Assembly (NCBI RefSeq): GCF_030680935.1
Contig: NZ_JAUXUP010000030.1
Coordinates: forward strand, 62,001-126,000
Direction of reading: 5' to 3'
Length of the DNA: 64,000 nucleotides
From: Polaromonas sp.
Lineage (GTDB): Bacteria > Pseudomonadota > Gammaproteobacteria > Burkholderiales > Burkholderiaceae_C
Shown in pieces: positions 44,697-53,592 of this stretch. A model generated the notes under the pieces. It saw nothing but the letters and a program-made list of their open reading frames with translations, searched no databases and was not told the origin of the DNA. The translations under genes and the position numbers were made by a program. How positions within the stretch are numbered: the stretch's first letter is position 1; every line of letters begins with the position of its first letter.

Positions 44697-45322
44697 TGGA
44701 ACCGATCCAGAATGCCACGGTTTATATCGTTGATGACGATGCGAGTGTGCGCGATGCACTGGCCTGGCTGCTGCGCTCGCGGCGGCTGACCAGCGAGACC
44801 TTTGACAGCGCAGAAGCCTTCGATGCGCGTATCTCCGGGGCGTTCAGGGTGGAGTCGCCGTCCTGCGCACTGCTCGATGTGCGTATGGGCGGCATGAGTG
44901 GCCTGGTGATGTTCGAGAAGTTGATAAGCTGCGGCTTGCTGCCGACCTTGCCGGTTATTTTCCTGACCGGCCATGCCGACGTGCCTACGGCGGTGGATGC
45001 GGTCAAGCGCGGCGCTTTTGATTTTTGTGAAAAGCCCTTTTCCGACAACGCGCTGGTGGATCGCATCGAGCAGGCGCTGACCCAGTCGGCTTCGGCGCTG
45101 GCCCAGCGCAGCGAGCACACCGGCCTGCAGGCGCGCCTGGACGGCCTGACCGAGCGCGAGCGCGATGTGATGAAGCTGGTGGTAGAGGGCTTGCCGAACA
45201 AGCTGGTTGCCGATCAGCTCGATATCAGCGTCCGCACGGTGGAGGTTCACCGCGCCCGGGTATTTGACAAAATGCGGGTAAAGTCGGCGGTGGAACTGGC
45301 GAACCTGCTACGTAATTTGTAG
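44696..45322 (+). CDS. FixJ/DctR-type response regulator
   Basis: Two-component regulator of 208 residues. The receiver domain (about 8-125) has the acidic pair in YIVDDDASV, phospho-acceptor Asp61 in ALLDVRMGGMSG, Thr in LTGHADV and Lys in FCEKPF. A LuxR/FixJ helix-turn-helix follows (LTERERDVMKLVVEGLPNKLVADQLDISVRTVEVHRARVFDKM). The ATG overlaps the kinase stop by one base (TGATG), so the two are translated together. Its targets are unknown. Confidence 0.94.
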   Translation: MEPIQNATVYIVDDDASVRDALAWLLRSRRLTSETFDSAEAFDARISGAFRVESPSCALLDVRMGGMSGLVMFEKLISCGLLPTLPVIFLTGHADVPTAVDAVKRGAFDFCEKPFSDNALVDRIEQALTQSASALAQRSEHTGLQARLDGLTERERDVMKLVVEGLPNKLVADQLDISVRTVEVHRARVFDKMRVKSAVELANLLRNL

Positions 45323-45324
45323 CG

Positions 45325-45483
45325 TTATGGAGAATCGTCTGGTTTGGCAGGCGTGAAAGATTCAGCGCCGGGCTTGGTATCCGTTTTGAGCTCGCCGTTT
45401 TTCCGGCCCGAGAACATCGTCCACCACACAATGAAAACCAGTATGAGTAAAGCCGCCAGGGCTTCAAGCAAAAGTAAAAGCAT
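45325..45483 (-). CDS. Small single-helix membrane protein
   Basis: Predicted 52-residue protein. A hydrophobic N-terminus (LLLLLEALAALLILVFIVWWTMFSG) is followed by a charged tail RKNGELKTDTKPGAESFTPAKPDDSP. The WWTMFSGRK junction looks like a conserved positive-inside boundary, and similar small proteins occur in Comamonadaceae. The start codon overlaps the mltA start on the opposite strand (CATG at 45481-45484). The stop is two bases from the end of the response regulator gene. No function can be assigned. Confidence 0.6.
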   Translation of the reverse strand: MLLLLLEALAALLILVFIVWWTMFSGRKNGELKTDTKPGAESFTPAKPDDSP

Positions 45484-46648
45484 GGCCGTATTTTGCCGTG
45501 CCGCGATGTTTGTCGGTGTGCTGGGCCTGGTGTCTTGCGCCGCACCGCGTTTGCCCCCCCCGCCAGCCGGGTCAGCACCTCTACCCTCCACCGCACCGTC
45601 CACCGCGTCCACCCGGCCGGCGTCCAGCGACAGCGGGGGTTTGCCGGGCGTGCTGCTTCAGGGTAAAAGTCGCTGGGTGCCTGTGTCGTGGGCGGATTTG
45701 CCAGGCTTTGAGAGCGATAGCCTTTTTGAGGCGTGGAACGCCTGGCTCAAAAGTTGTGAGCGGCCAGGGCCGGTGTTTGCGCCTTTGTGCACCGATGTGC
45801 GCCGTTTGAGCATCGCGTCGGCCCCCGAGCAACGCGCCTGGATGGTGTCGCGCCTGCAGCCCTACCGGGTGGAGTCGTTGCAGGGTGCGGCTGAAGGCTT
45901 GCTGACCAGCTATTACGAACCCGTGCTCAAGGCCAGCCGACAGGCTGCGCCTGGCTACGCGGTACCGCTGTACCAGCCGCCAGCCGGGCTGGCCAGTCGC
46001 AAACCGTGGTTCACCCGCCAGGAGATCGACACCCTGCCCGAGGCCATGGCCGCGCTGCGTGGCCGCGAGATCGCCTGGCTGGCCGACCCGATTGACGCGA
46101 TGTCGCTGCACATCCAGGGCTCGGGCCGCCTGGCGATCAGCGAGGCCGACGGTGCCCAGCGCACGGTCAGGGTGGCTTTTGCCGGCTCCAATGAGCAGCC
46201 CTTTCGCAGCATCGTGCAGTGGCTGGCCGAGCAGGGGCAGGGGCGCATTAATGCGCCGTGGACAGAATCGACCAAGGCCTGGGCTGCGCAAAATCCGCAG
46301 CGGGTGCCGCAGCTGCTCTGGAGCAATCCGCGCTACATCTTCTTTCGCGAAGAAGCGCTTAGCGACCGGGATGCTGCCTATGGACCGCGCGGTGCGCAGG
46401 GGGTGCCTCTGACGCCGGGCCGCTCGATCGCGGTGGACCGGCAGAGTATTCCTTACGGCACGCCGGTCTGGCTCGCGTCGCGCGGGCCGGCGGCCGACCT
46501 GCAGAAACTGGTGATCGCGCAGGACACGGGGAGCGCCATTGTCGGGGCCGTGCGTGCCGACTATTTTGCCGGCACCGGCTTTGATGCCGGCCTGCTGGCC
46601 AGCCGCGTGAATCAGCCGCTGCGGCTGTGGGTGTTGTGGCCCCGGTGA
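45482..46648 (+). CDS. mltA: Membrane-bound lytic murein transglycosylase A
   Basis: Lipoprotein lytic transglycosylase of 388 residues from ATG 45482. Upstream in-frame codons would lengthen the n-region unnaturally; ATG 45506 is also possible. Signal and lipobox: MFVGVLGLVSC. MltA features are LTSYYEPVLKAS, MSLHIQGSGRLAIS, SNPRYIFFREE and the catalytic Asp loop AQDTGSAIVGAVRADYFAGTG. A Pro/Ser/Thr-rich linker follows the lipid anchor. It cleaves peptidoglycan to 1,6-anhydromuropeptides at the outer membrane. Convergent with the AsnC-type gene, with a dispersed repeat between. Confidence 0.93.
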   Translation: MAVFCRAAMFVGVLGLVSCAAPRLPPPPAGSAPLPSTAPSTASTRPASSDSGGLPGVLLQGKSRWVPVSWADLPGFESDSLFEAWNAWLKSCERPGPVFAPLCTDVRRLSIASAPEQRAWMVSRLQPYRVESLQGAAEGLLTSYYEPVLKASRQAAPGYAVPLYQPPAGLASRKPWFTRQEIDTLPEAMAALRGREIAWLADPIDAMSLHIQGSGRLAISEADGAQRTVRVAFAGSNEQPFRSIVQWLAEQGQGRINAPWTESTKAWAAQNPQRVPQLLWSNPRYIFFREEALSDRDAAYGPRGAQGVPLTPGRSIAVDRQSIPYGTPVWLASRGPAADLQKLVIAQDTGSAIVGAVRADYFAGTGFDAGLLASRVNQPLRLWVLWPR

Positions 46649-46692
46649 GGGCGCTCGGTTCGCATCGTTGCCGTCCTGTTACCGACTGGATT

Positions 46693-46748
46693 GCTATTAA
46701 ATCAGGAGCTAACTGCGCCCACCCCATAAGGGCTGAGGCCTTAAAACG
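46693..46748 (+). repeat. Dispersed repeat copy G
   Basis: GCTAT-N7-GGAGCTAACTGCGC-N10-AGGGCT-GAG-GCC, in the 145-base space between the convergent mltA and AsnC-type genes. Confidence 0.7.
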
Positions 46749-46793
46749 CTGCTAAAAACACGCAAAGGGCCGCTTTGGATGCAGATGGACCCA

Positions 46794-47279
46794 TCAACTC
46801 GCTGGGTTCTTGAGATGGCCCAGTGGCAACGCACTGCTTGCCTTGACTTCCCCGAGTGAAAAACTCGTGTGCATGTCTTTCACATTGGGCAGGTTTAGCA
46901 GGCTTTTCAACGCAAAACGCGAGAAGCTGTCCAGGTCGCGCGCCACCACCTGCAGCTCAAAGGTGCCAGTGCCACTGATGTAGTGACAGGCAATGATTTC
47001 CGGCAGCTTGCGGATGGCTTCTTCCATCGCGCCGGTCGCGTCGCCGGTGTTGCGGTCAGCGTCCAGCCGCACAAAAGCCAGCACACCCAGGCCGATCTTG
47101 TGCCGGTCTATCTCGGCCCGGTAACCTTTGATGAAGCCACTTTCCTCCAGCGCCCGCACGCGCCGCCAGCAGGGCGCGGCGCTCAGGCCGACACGGGTGC
47201 TGAGTTCGGCATTGCTGAGGCGCCCATCCGTTTGCAATTCATTCAGAATGGCGATATCAAACTTGTCGAGTGTTTCCAT
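46794..47279 (-). CDS. Lrp/AsnC-family transcriptional regulator
   Basis: Feast/famine regulator of 161 residues. The winged helix-turn-helix (about 1-60) reads LDKFDIAILNELQTDGRLSNAELSTRVGLSAAPCWRRVRALEESGFIKGY. A C-terminal RAM (ACT-like) domain (about 65-150; VLAFVRLDAD, CHYISGTGTFELQVVARDLDSFSRF) binds amino-acid-type effectors. It diverges from the indolepyruvate ferredoxin oxidoreductase gene, so an aromatic or branched-chain amino acid or its 2-keto acid is the plausible signal for controlling that gene. Confidence 0.94.
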   Translation of the reverse strand: METLDKFDIAILNELQTDGRLSNAELSTRVGLSAAPCWRRVRALEESGFIKGYRAEIDRHKIGLGVLAFVRLDADRNTGDATGAMEEAIRKLPEIIACHYISGTGTFELQVVARDLDSFSRFALKSLLNLPNVKDMHTSFSLGEVKASSALPLGHLKNPAS

Positions 47280-47303
47280 AATTGGCTATTATGAGCAAGA
47301 ATC

Positions 47304-47322
47304 TTTCTTTTAGACAGAGAAA
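47304..47322. promoter_or_regulatory. Dyad in the AsnC-regulator/iorA-type intergenic region
   Basis: TTTCTTT-N5-AGAGAAA (one mismatch between arms) sits 25 bases upstream of the regulator start in an AT-rich stretch. The size fits an Lrp/AsnC half-site pair, so it is a candidate operator for auto- and cross-regulation. Confidence 0.4.
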
Positions 47323-47456
47323 CAAGGCATAAAAAGCAAAGACTTATCCGGTCATCGCGCCTACACTTTGGCAATATATAGAGGCGGCTCCCTATCCGGG
47401 CGACCAGCTTCTTTTCCCGCCCACAGGGCGGTTTCAGCCCCACGACTGGAGACAAG

Positions 47457-50400
47457 ATGAACGCCCCCCTGCCTGAACACATCCGCAAGGCCCTCGAAAC
47501 GGTGACCTTGGACGACAAATACTCGCTTGATTTTGGGCAGGCGTTTATGAGCGGAGTCCAGGCCCTCGTCAAGCTGCCCATGCTGCAGCGGCAGCGCGAC
47601 GCCCTGCAGGGCAAAAACACCGCCGGATTTATCAGCGGCTACCGTGGCTCGCCGCTGGGCGGTTACGACCAGGCACTGTGGAAGGCGTCCAGCTATCTGA
47701 AGGCCCAGAACATCGTGTTTCAGCCCGGTGTCAATGAGGAACTGGCCGCTACGGCACTGTGGGGCACCCAGCAATTGGGCTTTTCGCCGCCCGGTACCAA
47801 CAAATTTGATGGCGTGTTCGGCATCTGGTACGGCAAGGGGCCGGGCGTGGACCGATGCTCGGACGTGTTCAAACACGCCAACATGGCAGGCACCACCCCT
47901 TGGGGCGGCGTGATTGCGGTGGCTGGCGACGACCACGTGGCCAAAAGCTCGACCGCCGCGCACCAGAGCGACCACATTTTCAAGGCATGCGGCCTGCCGG
48001 TGTTTTTTCCGGCGAATGTGCAGGAGATCCTGGACCTGGGCGTGCACGCGTTTGCCATGAGCCGCTTCTCCGGCGTCTGGGCCGGCATGAAGACCATCCA
48101 GGAGATTGTCGAGTCCAGTGCCACCGCGATGATCGATCCGGAGCGCGTACAGATCAAACTTCCGACCGATTTCCAGATGCCACCCGGCGGTGTGCACATC
48201 CGCTGGCCGGACGCCGCGCTGGAGCAGGAGGCGCGTCTGTTCGACTACAAATGGTATGCCGCGCTGGCCTATATCCGCGCCAACCGGCTCAACTACAACG
48301 TGATCGAAGGCGCGAACGACCGCTTCGGCATCATCGCCAGTGGCAAGGCCTACAACGATACGCGCCAGGCCCTGATCGATCTGGGGCTGGACGACGCCAC
48401 CTGCCGCCAGCTCGGCATCCGCCTGCACAAGGTCGGCGTGGTCTGGCCGCTGGAAGCGCAAGGCACACGCGAGTTCGCGACCGGCCTGCGTGAGATCCTG
48501 GTGGTCGAGGAGAAGCGTCAGGTCATCGAATACCAGCTCAAGGAAGAGCTCTACAACTGGCGGCCAGACGTGCGCCCCAACATCTACGGCAAGTTCAACG
48601 AGGTTGAGGGTGATTTCAGCGGTGGCGAATGGTCGATGCCGAACCCGGCTGCCAACACCTTGCTGCGGGCCAATGCCGACCTCTCACCTTCACTGATCGC
48701 CAAAGCGATCGCCCAGCGGGTGCGCAAACTGGGGCTGGACAGCGACATGACGGCGCGTATTGAAGCCCAGCTGGCGATCCTGGAAGCCAAGGAGCGTTCG
48801 CTGCAGGTGCTCGAAATCAAGGCGGACCGCCAACCCTGGTTCTGCTCGGGTTGCCCGCACAACACCAGCACCAAAGTCCCCGAAGGCTCGCGCGCCATGG
48901 CCGGTATCGGCTGCCACTTCATGGCGCTGTGGATGGACCGCAGCACCTCCGGCTTCACCCAGATGGGTGGTGAGGGAGTGCCCTGGGTCGGTCAGCAGCC
49001 TTTCACCACCGACCAGCATATTTTTGCCAACCTCGGTGACGGCACCTATTTCCACAGCGGTTCGCTGGCGGTGCGCCAGGCGATTGCCGCCGGTGTCAAC
49101 ATCACCTACAAGATCCTCTACAACGACGCGGTAGCCATGACAGGTGGCCAGCAGGTTGGCGAGCGCCCCGAAGGCCATTCGGTGGTGCAGATTGCCCAGT
49201 CCATGCGCGCCGAAGGCGCCGTAAAAATTGTGGTGGTGACCGACGAGCCGGAGAAATACGAGGGCGTAGCGCTGGTGGACGGCGTGGCCGTGCAGCATCG
49301 TGACGAACTCGATGCCATCCAGCGGCAATTCCGCGAGATCAGGGGTACGACGGTCATTATTTACGACCAGACCTGTGCGACTGAAAAACGCCGCCGCCGC
49401 AAGCGCGGCACCATGGTGGACCCTGCGCGCCGCGTGGTCATCAACGAGTTGGTCTGCGAAGGCTGCGGCGACTGCGGCGTGCAGTCCAACTGCCTGAGCG
49501 TGGAGCCGCTGGAAACCGAATTTGGCCGCAAACGCCAGATCAACCAGTCCACCTGCAACAAGGACATGTCCTGTCTCAAGGGCTTTTGCCCGAGTTTTGT
49601 GACGGTCGAAGGCGGCCAGCTCAAGAAAAAGGCCAAAGGCAAGGCAACTTCGCCCTTTGAGATGGGCGCACTGCCCGAGCCGCGCATTCCCGCCACCGAA
49701 AGCGTCGACGGCAAGGTCTGGGGCATTGTGGTGGCTGGCGTCGGCGGCACCGGTGTCATCACCATCGGCCAGCTGCTGGGCATGGCCGGCCATATCGAGG
49801 GCAAGGGCATCGTCACGCAGGACGCCGGCGGCCTGGCGCAAAAGGGCGGTGCGACCTGGAGCCACGTGCTCATCGGTGCGACGCAGGACGACATCCGCAC
49901 CACCCGCGTCGGCATGGCAGGGGCCGACCTGATCATCGGCTGCGACCCTATCGTGGCCGCCGGCAAGGAGACCGTGCTGCGCATGCGCGAGGGCCGTACC
50001 CATGTGGCGCTCAACTCCTACAGCACGCCGACCGCCGCGTTTGTGCACAACGCCAACTGGCAGAACCCGGCCGATGCCTGCGCTGCGGAAATTGTCAAGG
50101 CGGTGGGCGTGGACAGTGTCGGCGCCTTCAATGCCGACGCGGCGTCCACCAAACTGATGGGCGACAGCATCTACACCAACCCCATGATGCTGGGTTACGC
50201 CTGGCAAAAAGGCTGGATCCCGCTGGAATACGCTTCGCTGATGCGCGCCATCGAACTCAACGCGGTGGCGGTGGATAACAACAAGACGGCTTTCGAATGG
50301 GGGCGCCGCGCCGCCCACGACCCTGCGTCGGTGGAGCGCTTGCTGGGCTCCGCGCAGGTGATCGCCATGCCAGCTCCGCGCCAGGGCTTGCCGGAACTGG

Positions 50401-51038
50401 TGGCGCGCCGCGTGGCCTTTCTCACGGATTACCAGAACGCGGCGTATGCAAAGCGCTACGAAACTTTCGTGGGCCGGGTGCAGCAGGCCGAGGCGGCCCT
50501 GGGCAAGACGCAGCTCACCCAGGCCGTGGCCCGCTATTTGTTCAAGTTGATGGCCTACAAGGACGAGTACGAGGTCGCCCGCCTGCACACCGACCGCGGC
50601 TTCCATGAGAAGCTGGGCGCGATGTTTGAGGGAGATTTCAAGCTCAACTACCATCTCGCGCCGCCCATGATTGCCAAAACCAACGACAAGGGCGAACTGC
50701 AAAAGCAGAAATTCGGTCCGTGGATGCTTGCGGCCTTCAGGGTGCTGGCCAGGCTCAAGGGTTTGCGGGGAACCGCATTGGACCCGTTTGGCCGGACCGA
50801 AGAGCGTCGCATGGAGCGTGCGCTGATCACGCAATACCAGGCCAGCATTGAGGAGTTATTGCAAACGCTGGACGCGGACAACCACGCGGCTGCGGTTGAA
50901 GTCGCCCGCATCCCCGAACTCATCAGGGGTTACGGCCACGTCAAGGCGCGCCATGTTGAGCAGGCGCAGCAGCAATGGTCTGAGGCGCTGACGGCCTTTC
51001 GGCAGCCGGTTTCTGCCGTGCAGCAGATCGCGGCATGA
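47457..51038 (+). CDS. Indolepyruvate ferredoxin oxidoreductase, fused subunits
   Basis: Large 2-keto-acid oxidoreductase of 1193 residues with the subunits fused in one chain. The pyrimidine-binding region is N-terminal (GFISGYRGSPLGGYDQAL). The thiamine-diphosphate region is central (CSGCPHNTSTKVPEGSRAMAGIGCHFM; NDAVAMTGGQQVGE). Cysteine clusters for Fe-S centres follow (VCEGCGDCGVQSNCLSVE; CNKDMSCLKGFCPSF), then a gamma-type domain (VVAGVGGTGVITIGQLLGMAGHIEGKG). It oxidises aryl- or branched-chain 2-keto acids to acyl-CoA with ferredoxin. GGAG precedes the ATG. Confidence 0.93.
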   Translation: MNAPLPEHIRKALETVTLDDKYSLDFGQAFMSGVQALVKLPMLQRQRDALQGKNTAGFISGYRGSPLGGYDQALWKASSYLKAQNIVFQPGVNEELAATALWGTQQLGFSPPGTNKFDGVFGIWYGKGPGVDRCSDVFKHANMAGTTPWGGVIAVAGDDHVAKSSTAAHQSDHIFKACGLPVFFPANVQEILDLGVHAFAMSRFSGVWAGMKTIQEIVESSATAMIDPERVQIKLPTDFQMPPGGVHIRWPDAALEQEARLFDYKWYAALAYIRANRLNYNVIEGANDRFGIIASGKAYNDTRQALIDLGLDDATCRQLGIRLHKVGVVWPLEAQGTREFATGLREILVVEEKRQVIEYQLKEELYNWRPDVRPNIYGKFNEVEGDFSGGEWSMPNPAANTLLRANADLSPSLIAKAIAQRVRKLGLDSDMTARIEAQLAILEAKERSLQVLEIKADRQPWFCSGCPHNTSTKVPEGSRAMAGIGCHFMALWMDRSTSGFTQMGGEGVPWVGQQPFTTDQHIFANLGDGTYFHSGSLAVRQAIAAGVNITYKILYNDAVAMTGGQQVGERPEGHSVVQIAQSMRAEGAVKIVVVTDEPEKYEGVALVDGVAVQHRDELDAIQRQFREIRGTTVIIYDQTCATEKRRRRKRGTMVDPARRVVINELVCEGCGDCGVQSNCLSVEPLETEFGRKRQINQSTCNKDMSCLKGFCPSFVTVEGGQLKKKAKGKATSPFEMGALPEPRIPATESVDGKVWGIVVAGVGGTGVITIGQLLGMAGHIEGKGIVTQDAGGLAQKGGATWSHVLIGATQDDIRTTRVGMAGADLIIGCDPIVAAGKETVLRMREGRTHVALNSYSTPTAAFVHNANWQNPADACAAEIVKAVGVDSVGAFNADAASTKLMGDSIYTNPMMLGYAWQKGWIPLEYASLMRAIELNAVAVDNNKTAFEWGRRAAHDPASVERLLGSAQVIAMPAPRQGLPELVARRVAFLTDYQNAAYAKRYETFVGRVQQAEAALGKTQLTQAVARYLFKLMAYKDEYEVARLHTDRGFHEKLGAMFEGDFKLNYHLAPPMIAKTNDKGELQKQKFGPWMLAAFRVLARLKGLRGTALDPFGRTEERRMERALITQYQASIEELLQTLDADNHAAAVEVARIPELIRGYGHVKARHVEQAQQQWSEALTAFRQPVSAVQQIAA

Positions 51039-51246
51039 GTGACGGTTCTCCAGGCGCCATTTTCGTGTAAAACCGCTTTCGGAGTGCCTGCTCACATTGG
51101 TTGCATGGGCACAGATGGCGTGCCCGGGTCGGGAGTGTGCCAGTCCGTGGAACTGGCCAGCCCGCAGAGCCAGTGCCCGCATACAATCAAAGGCTCCGTG
51201 CCCCGGAACTGATAGGGGGTGCCCATTTCTTATTGTGGAGTCTGCC

Positions 51247-51579
51247 GTGTTTATTTCTACTGCGTTTGCCCAAACCGCCCCTGCCGCTGCCGCTGAAGGC
51301 GGCATGATGTCTTCGCTGACCAGCATGCTTCCGCTGGTGCTGATGTTTGTCGTGTTGTACTTTGTGATGATTCGCCCACAAATGAAAAAGCAGAAAGAGC
51401 ACCGCGCGATGATTGATGCGCTCGCCAAGGGCGACGAAGTGGTGACCGCTGGTGGCCTGCTGGGCAAAGTGACCAAGATGGGCGACGCCTACCTGAGCCT
51501 TGAAGTCGCCACCGGAACCGAGGTGCAGTTGCAGCGCAGTGCCATTGTCCAGGTTTTGCCCAAGGGCAGCATCAAATAA
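51247..51579 (+). CDS. yajC: Sec translocase accessory subunit YajC
   Basis: Single-helix membrane protein of 110 residues. The GTG at 51247 is set by GTGGAG just upstream and by the typical FISTAFAQTAPA start. The helix is MLPLVLMFVVLYFVMIRPQMKK; the following domain KEHRAMIDALAKGDEVVTAGGLLGKVTKMGDAYLSLEVATG is the YajC signature. It associates with SecDF, whose genes follow. The queA/tgt genes often found upstream are absent; the preceding 208 bases hold no gene, only a GCCAGT-N7-ACTGGC hairpin at 51139-51157. Confidence 0.96.
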   Translation: MFISTAFAQTAPAAAAEGGMMSSLTSMLPLVLMFVVLYFVMIRPQMKKQKEHRAMIDALAKGDEVVTAGGLLGKVTKMGDAYLSLEVATGTEVQLQRSAIVQVLPKGSIK

Positions 51580-51604
51580 GCAGGCACACAGGCGTTTTTT
51601 GCTG

Positions 51605-51630
51605 ACCGGCGCAGGCCGGTATTTTCTTTC
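51605..51630 (+). terminator. Possible attenuator/terminator between yajC and secD
   Basis: Perfect ACCGGC / GCCGGT stem with loop GCAG, followed by the T-rich ATTTTCTTTCT. It lies in the 84-base yajC-secD gap. The stem is short and the T run interrupted, so partial termination, reducing secDF relative to yajC, is more likely than a full stop. Confidence 0.5.
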
Positions 51631-51663
51631 TCTCCTTCCCCCTTTCCCAGGAACAGCACGCTC

Positions 51664-53574
51664 ATGAATCGTTACCCGGCCTGGAAGTACGCGGTCATCC
51701 TTGTCGCCCTCTTGGTCGCGGCTCTTTACACCTTGCCCAATCTTTTCGGCGAGTCGCCCGCAGTGCAGGTATCCAGCGCAAAGGCAAGTGTCAAGATTGA
51801 TGCTGCAACAGCCGCCCGCATTGAGCAGACGCTCAAGGACGCGAATATCAAGGCGGAGCTGGTCAGCTTCGAAGGCAGCTCGGTGAAGGCGAGATTTGGT
51901 GACACCGACACCCAGCTCAAAGCCAAGGACGCCATCGAAAAGGTGTTGATCACTGATCCGGCTGCGCCTTCGTACATTGTGGCGCTCAACTTGCTGTCGC
52001 GCTCCCCGGCCTGGTTGACGGCACTGAATGCGCGTCCCATGTACCTTGGGCTTGATTTGCGCGGCGGCGTGCATTTCATGCTTCAGGTGGACATGCAGGC
52101 GGCTCTGACCAAAAAAGCAGAGTCGCTGGCAGGTGACCTCCGTCTGGCCCTGCGCGAGAAAAACGTGAGACACAGCGGCATCAGCCGGGCTGGACAGACC
52201 ATCGAGATCAGGCTGCGCGATACGGCGACGCTGGAGGCCGCCAAAGGTGTTTTCCAGGATCAGTTTCCCGACTTGCTGCCCACTGAGTCGCCAGACGGTA
52301 GCGAGTTCAGGCTGGTTGCCCGTATCAAACCCGAGGCGGCGCGCCTGGTGCAGGAGCAGGCGCTCAAGCAGAACATGGTCACGCTGCACAACCGCATCAA
52401 CGAGCTGGGCGTGGCCGAGCCGGTTATTCAGCAGCAGGGACTGGACCGCATTGTGGTGCAACTGCCCGGTGTGCAGGACACCGCCAAGGCCAAAGACATT
52501 CTGGGGCGTACCGCCACACTGGAGATGCGCCTCGTTGACGAAAGCGCCGAAGGCCGCGCCGCAGAAAGCGGCGCTGGCGCGGTACCGTTTGGTTCAGAGC
52601 GCTTTCTGGAGCGCGATGGCCGGGTCGTCATCGTCAAAAAGCAGGTCATTTTGACGGGCGAAAGCCTGACTGATGCCCAGCCCGGCTTTGACTCGCAGAA
52701 CCAGCAGCCCAAGGTGGACCTCACGGTGGATGCCAAGGGTGGCCGCATCATGCGCGACACCAGTCGTGAAAATGTCAAGAAACGCATGGCCATCGTCCTA
52801 TTTGAAAAGGGCAAGGGCGAAGTGCTGACCGCGCCTGTGATCCAGAGTGAGCTGGGTAACCGCTTCCAGATTTCCGGATCGATGAACGTCAACGAAGCCA
52901 ACGATCTGGCCTTGCTGCTGCGCGCCGGCTCGCTGGCTGCGCCCATGGAGATCGTCGAAGAGCGCACCATAGGCCCCAGCCTGGGCGCAGAAAACATTTC
53001 CAAGGGTTTCCAGAGCGTTGCTTGGGGTTTCCTGGTGATCGTGGCTTTCATGGCGGTTTACTACATGTTGTTCGGCCTGTTTTCCGGTTTGGCGCTGGCC
53101 GTCAACCTGCTGCTGCTGGTGGCGGTGCTGTCCATGCTGCAGGCGACGCTGACCCTGCCCGGCATGGCGGCCATGGCCCTGGCGTTAGGCATGGCGATTG
53201 ACTCCAACGTGCTGATCAATGAGCGCGTGCGGGAAGAGCTGCGTAACGGGGCGGCGCCACAGGCGGCCATTCACACCGGGTACGAGCGCGCGTGGGCGAC
53301 CATCCTGGACTCGAACATCACCACCCTGATTGCCGGTCTGGCATTGCTGGCTTTTGGTTCCGGTCCGGTGCGAGGCTTTGCTGTTGTCCACGTGATCGGC
53401 ATTTTGACCAGCATGTTCTCGGCGGTGTTTTTCTCGCGTGGGCTGGTCAATCTCTGGTACGGACGGCAGAAAAAACTCAAATCGGTGTCCATCGGCACTG
53501 TGTGGCGGCCAGCTGGCGCTTCAAGCTTGCCGACCAAGTCGGTCAAGTCCGCCCCCTCGACCAACCAGACCTAA
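51664..53574 (+). CDS. secD: Protein translocase subunit SecD
   Basis: Inner-membrane SecD of 636 residues. TM1 is near the N-terminus (YAVILVALLVAALYTLPNLF). The large periplasmic P1 domain starts with YLGLDLRGGVHFMLQVD and includes RINELGVAEPVIQQQGLDRIVVQLPG. The C-terminal five-helix bundle contains GMAIDSNVLINERVREELRNG with the essential Asp/Arg. It uses the proton gradient to pull secreted proteins out of SecYEG. Downstream of yajC and 18 bases before secF. Confidence 0.97.
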   Translation: MNRYPAWKYAVILVALLVAALYTLPNLFGESPAVQVSSAKASVKIDAATAARIEQTLKDANIKAELVSFEGSSVKARFGDTDTQLKAKDAIEKVLITDPAAPSYIVALNLLSRSPAWLTALNARPMYLGLDLRGGVHFMLQVDMQAALTKKAESLAGDLRLALREKNVRHSGISRAGQTIEIRLRDTATLEAAKGVFQDQFPDLLPTESPDGSEFRLVARIKPEAARLVQEQALKQNMVTLHNRINELGVAEPVIQQQGLDRIVVQLPGVQDTAKAKDILGRTATLEMRLVDESAEGRAAESGAGAVPFGSERFLERDGRVVIVKKQVILTGESLTDAQPGFDSQNQQPKVDLTVDAKGGRIMRDTSRENVKKRMAIVLFEKGKGEVLTAPVIQSELGNRFQISGSMNVNEANDLALLLRAGSLAAPMEIVEERTIGPSLGAENISKGFQSVAWGFLVIVAFMAVYYMLFGLFSGLALAVNLLLLVAVLSMLQATLTLPGMAAMALALGMAIDSNVLINERVREELRNGAAPQAAIHTGYERAWATILDSNITTLIAGLALLAFGSGPVRGFAVVHVIGILTSMFSAVFFSRGLVNLWYGRQKKLKSVSIGTVWRPAGASSLPTKSVKSAPSTNQT

Positions 53575-53592
53575 CAACGAATCGGGCGCCTC

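Noticed and set aside
48690-50834. Long open frame antisense to the indolepyruvate oxidoreductase gene
   Set aside because: No recognisable domain, His/Arg/Ala-rich composition typical of antisense GC-rich DNA, and the plus strand encodes a complete enzyme with all motifs.
51039-51246. Small RNA or tRNA in the gap before yajC
   Set aside because: One six-base-pair hairpin (51139-51157) is present but no cloverleaf, promoter or terminator could be identified.
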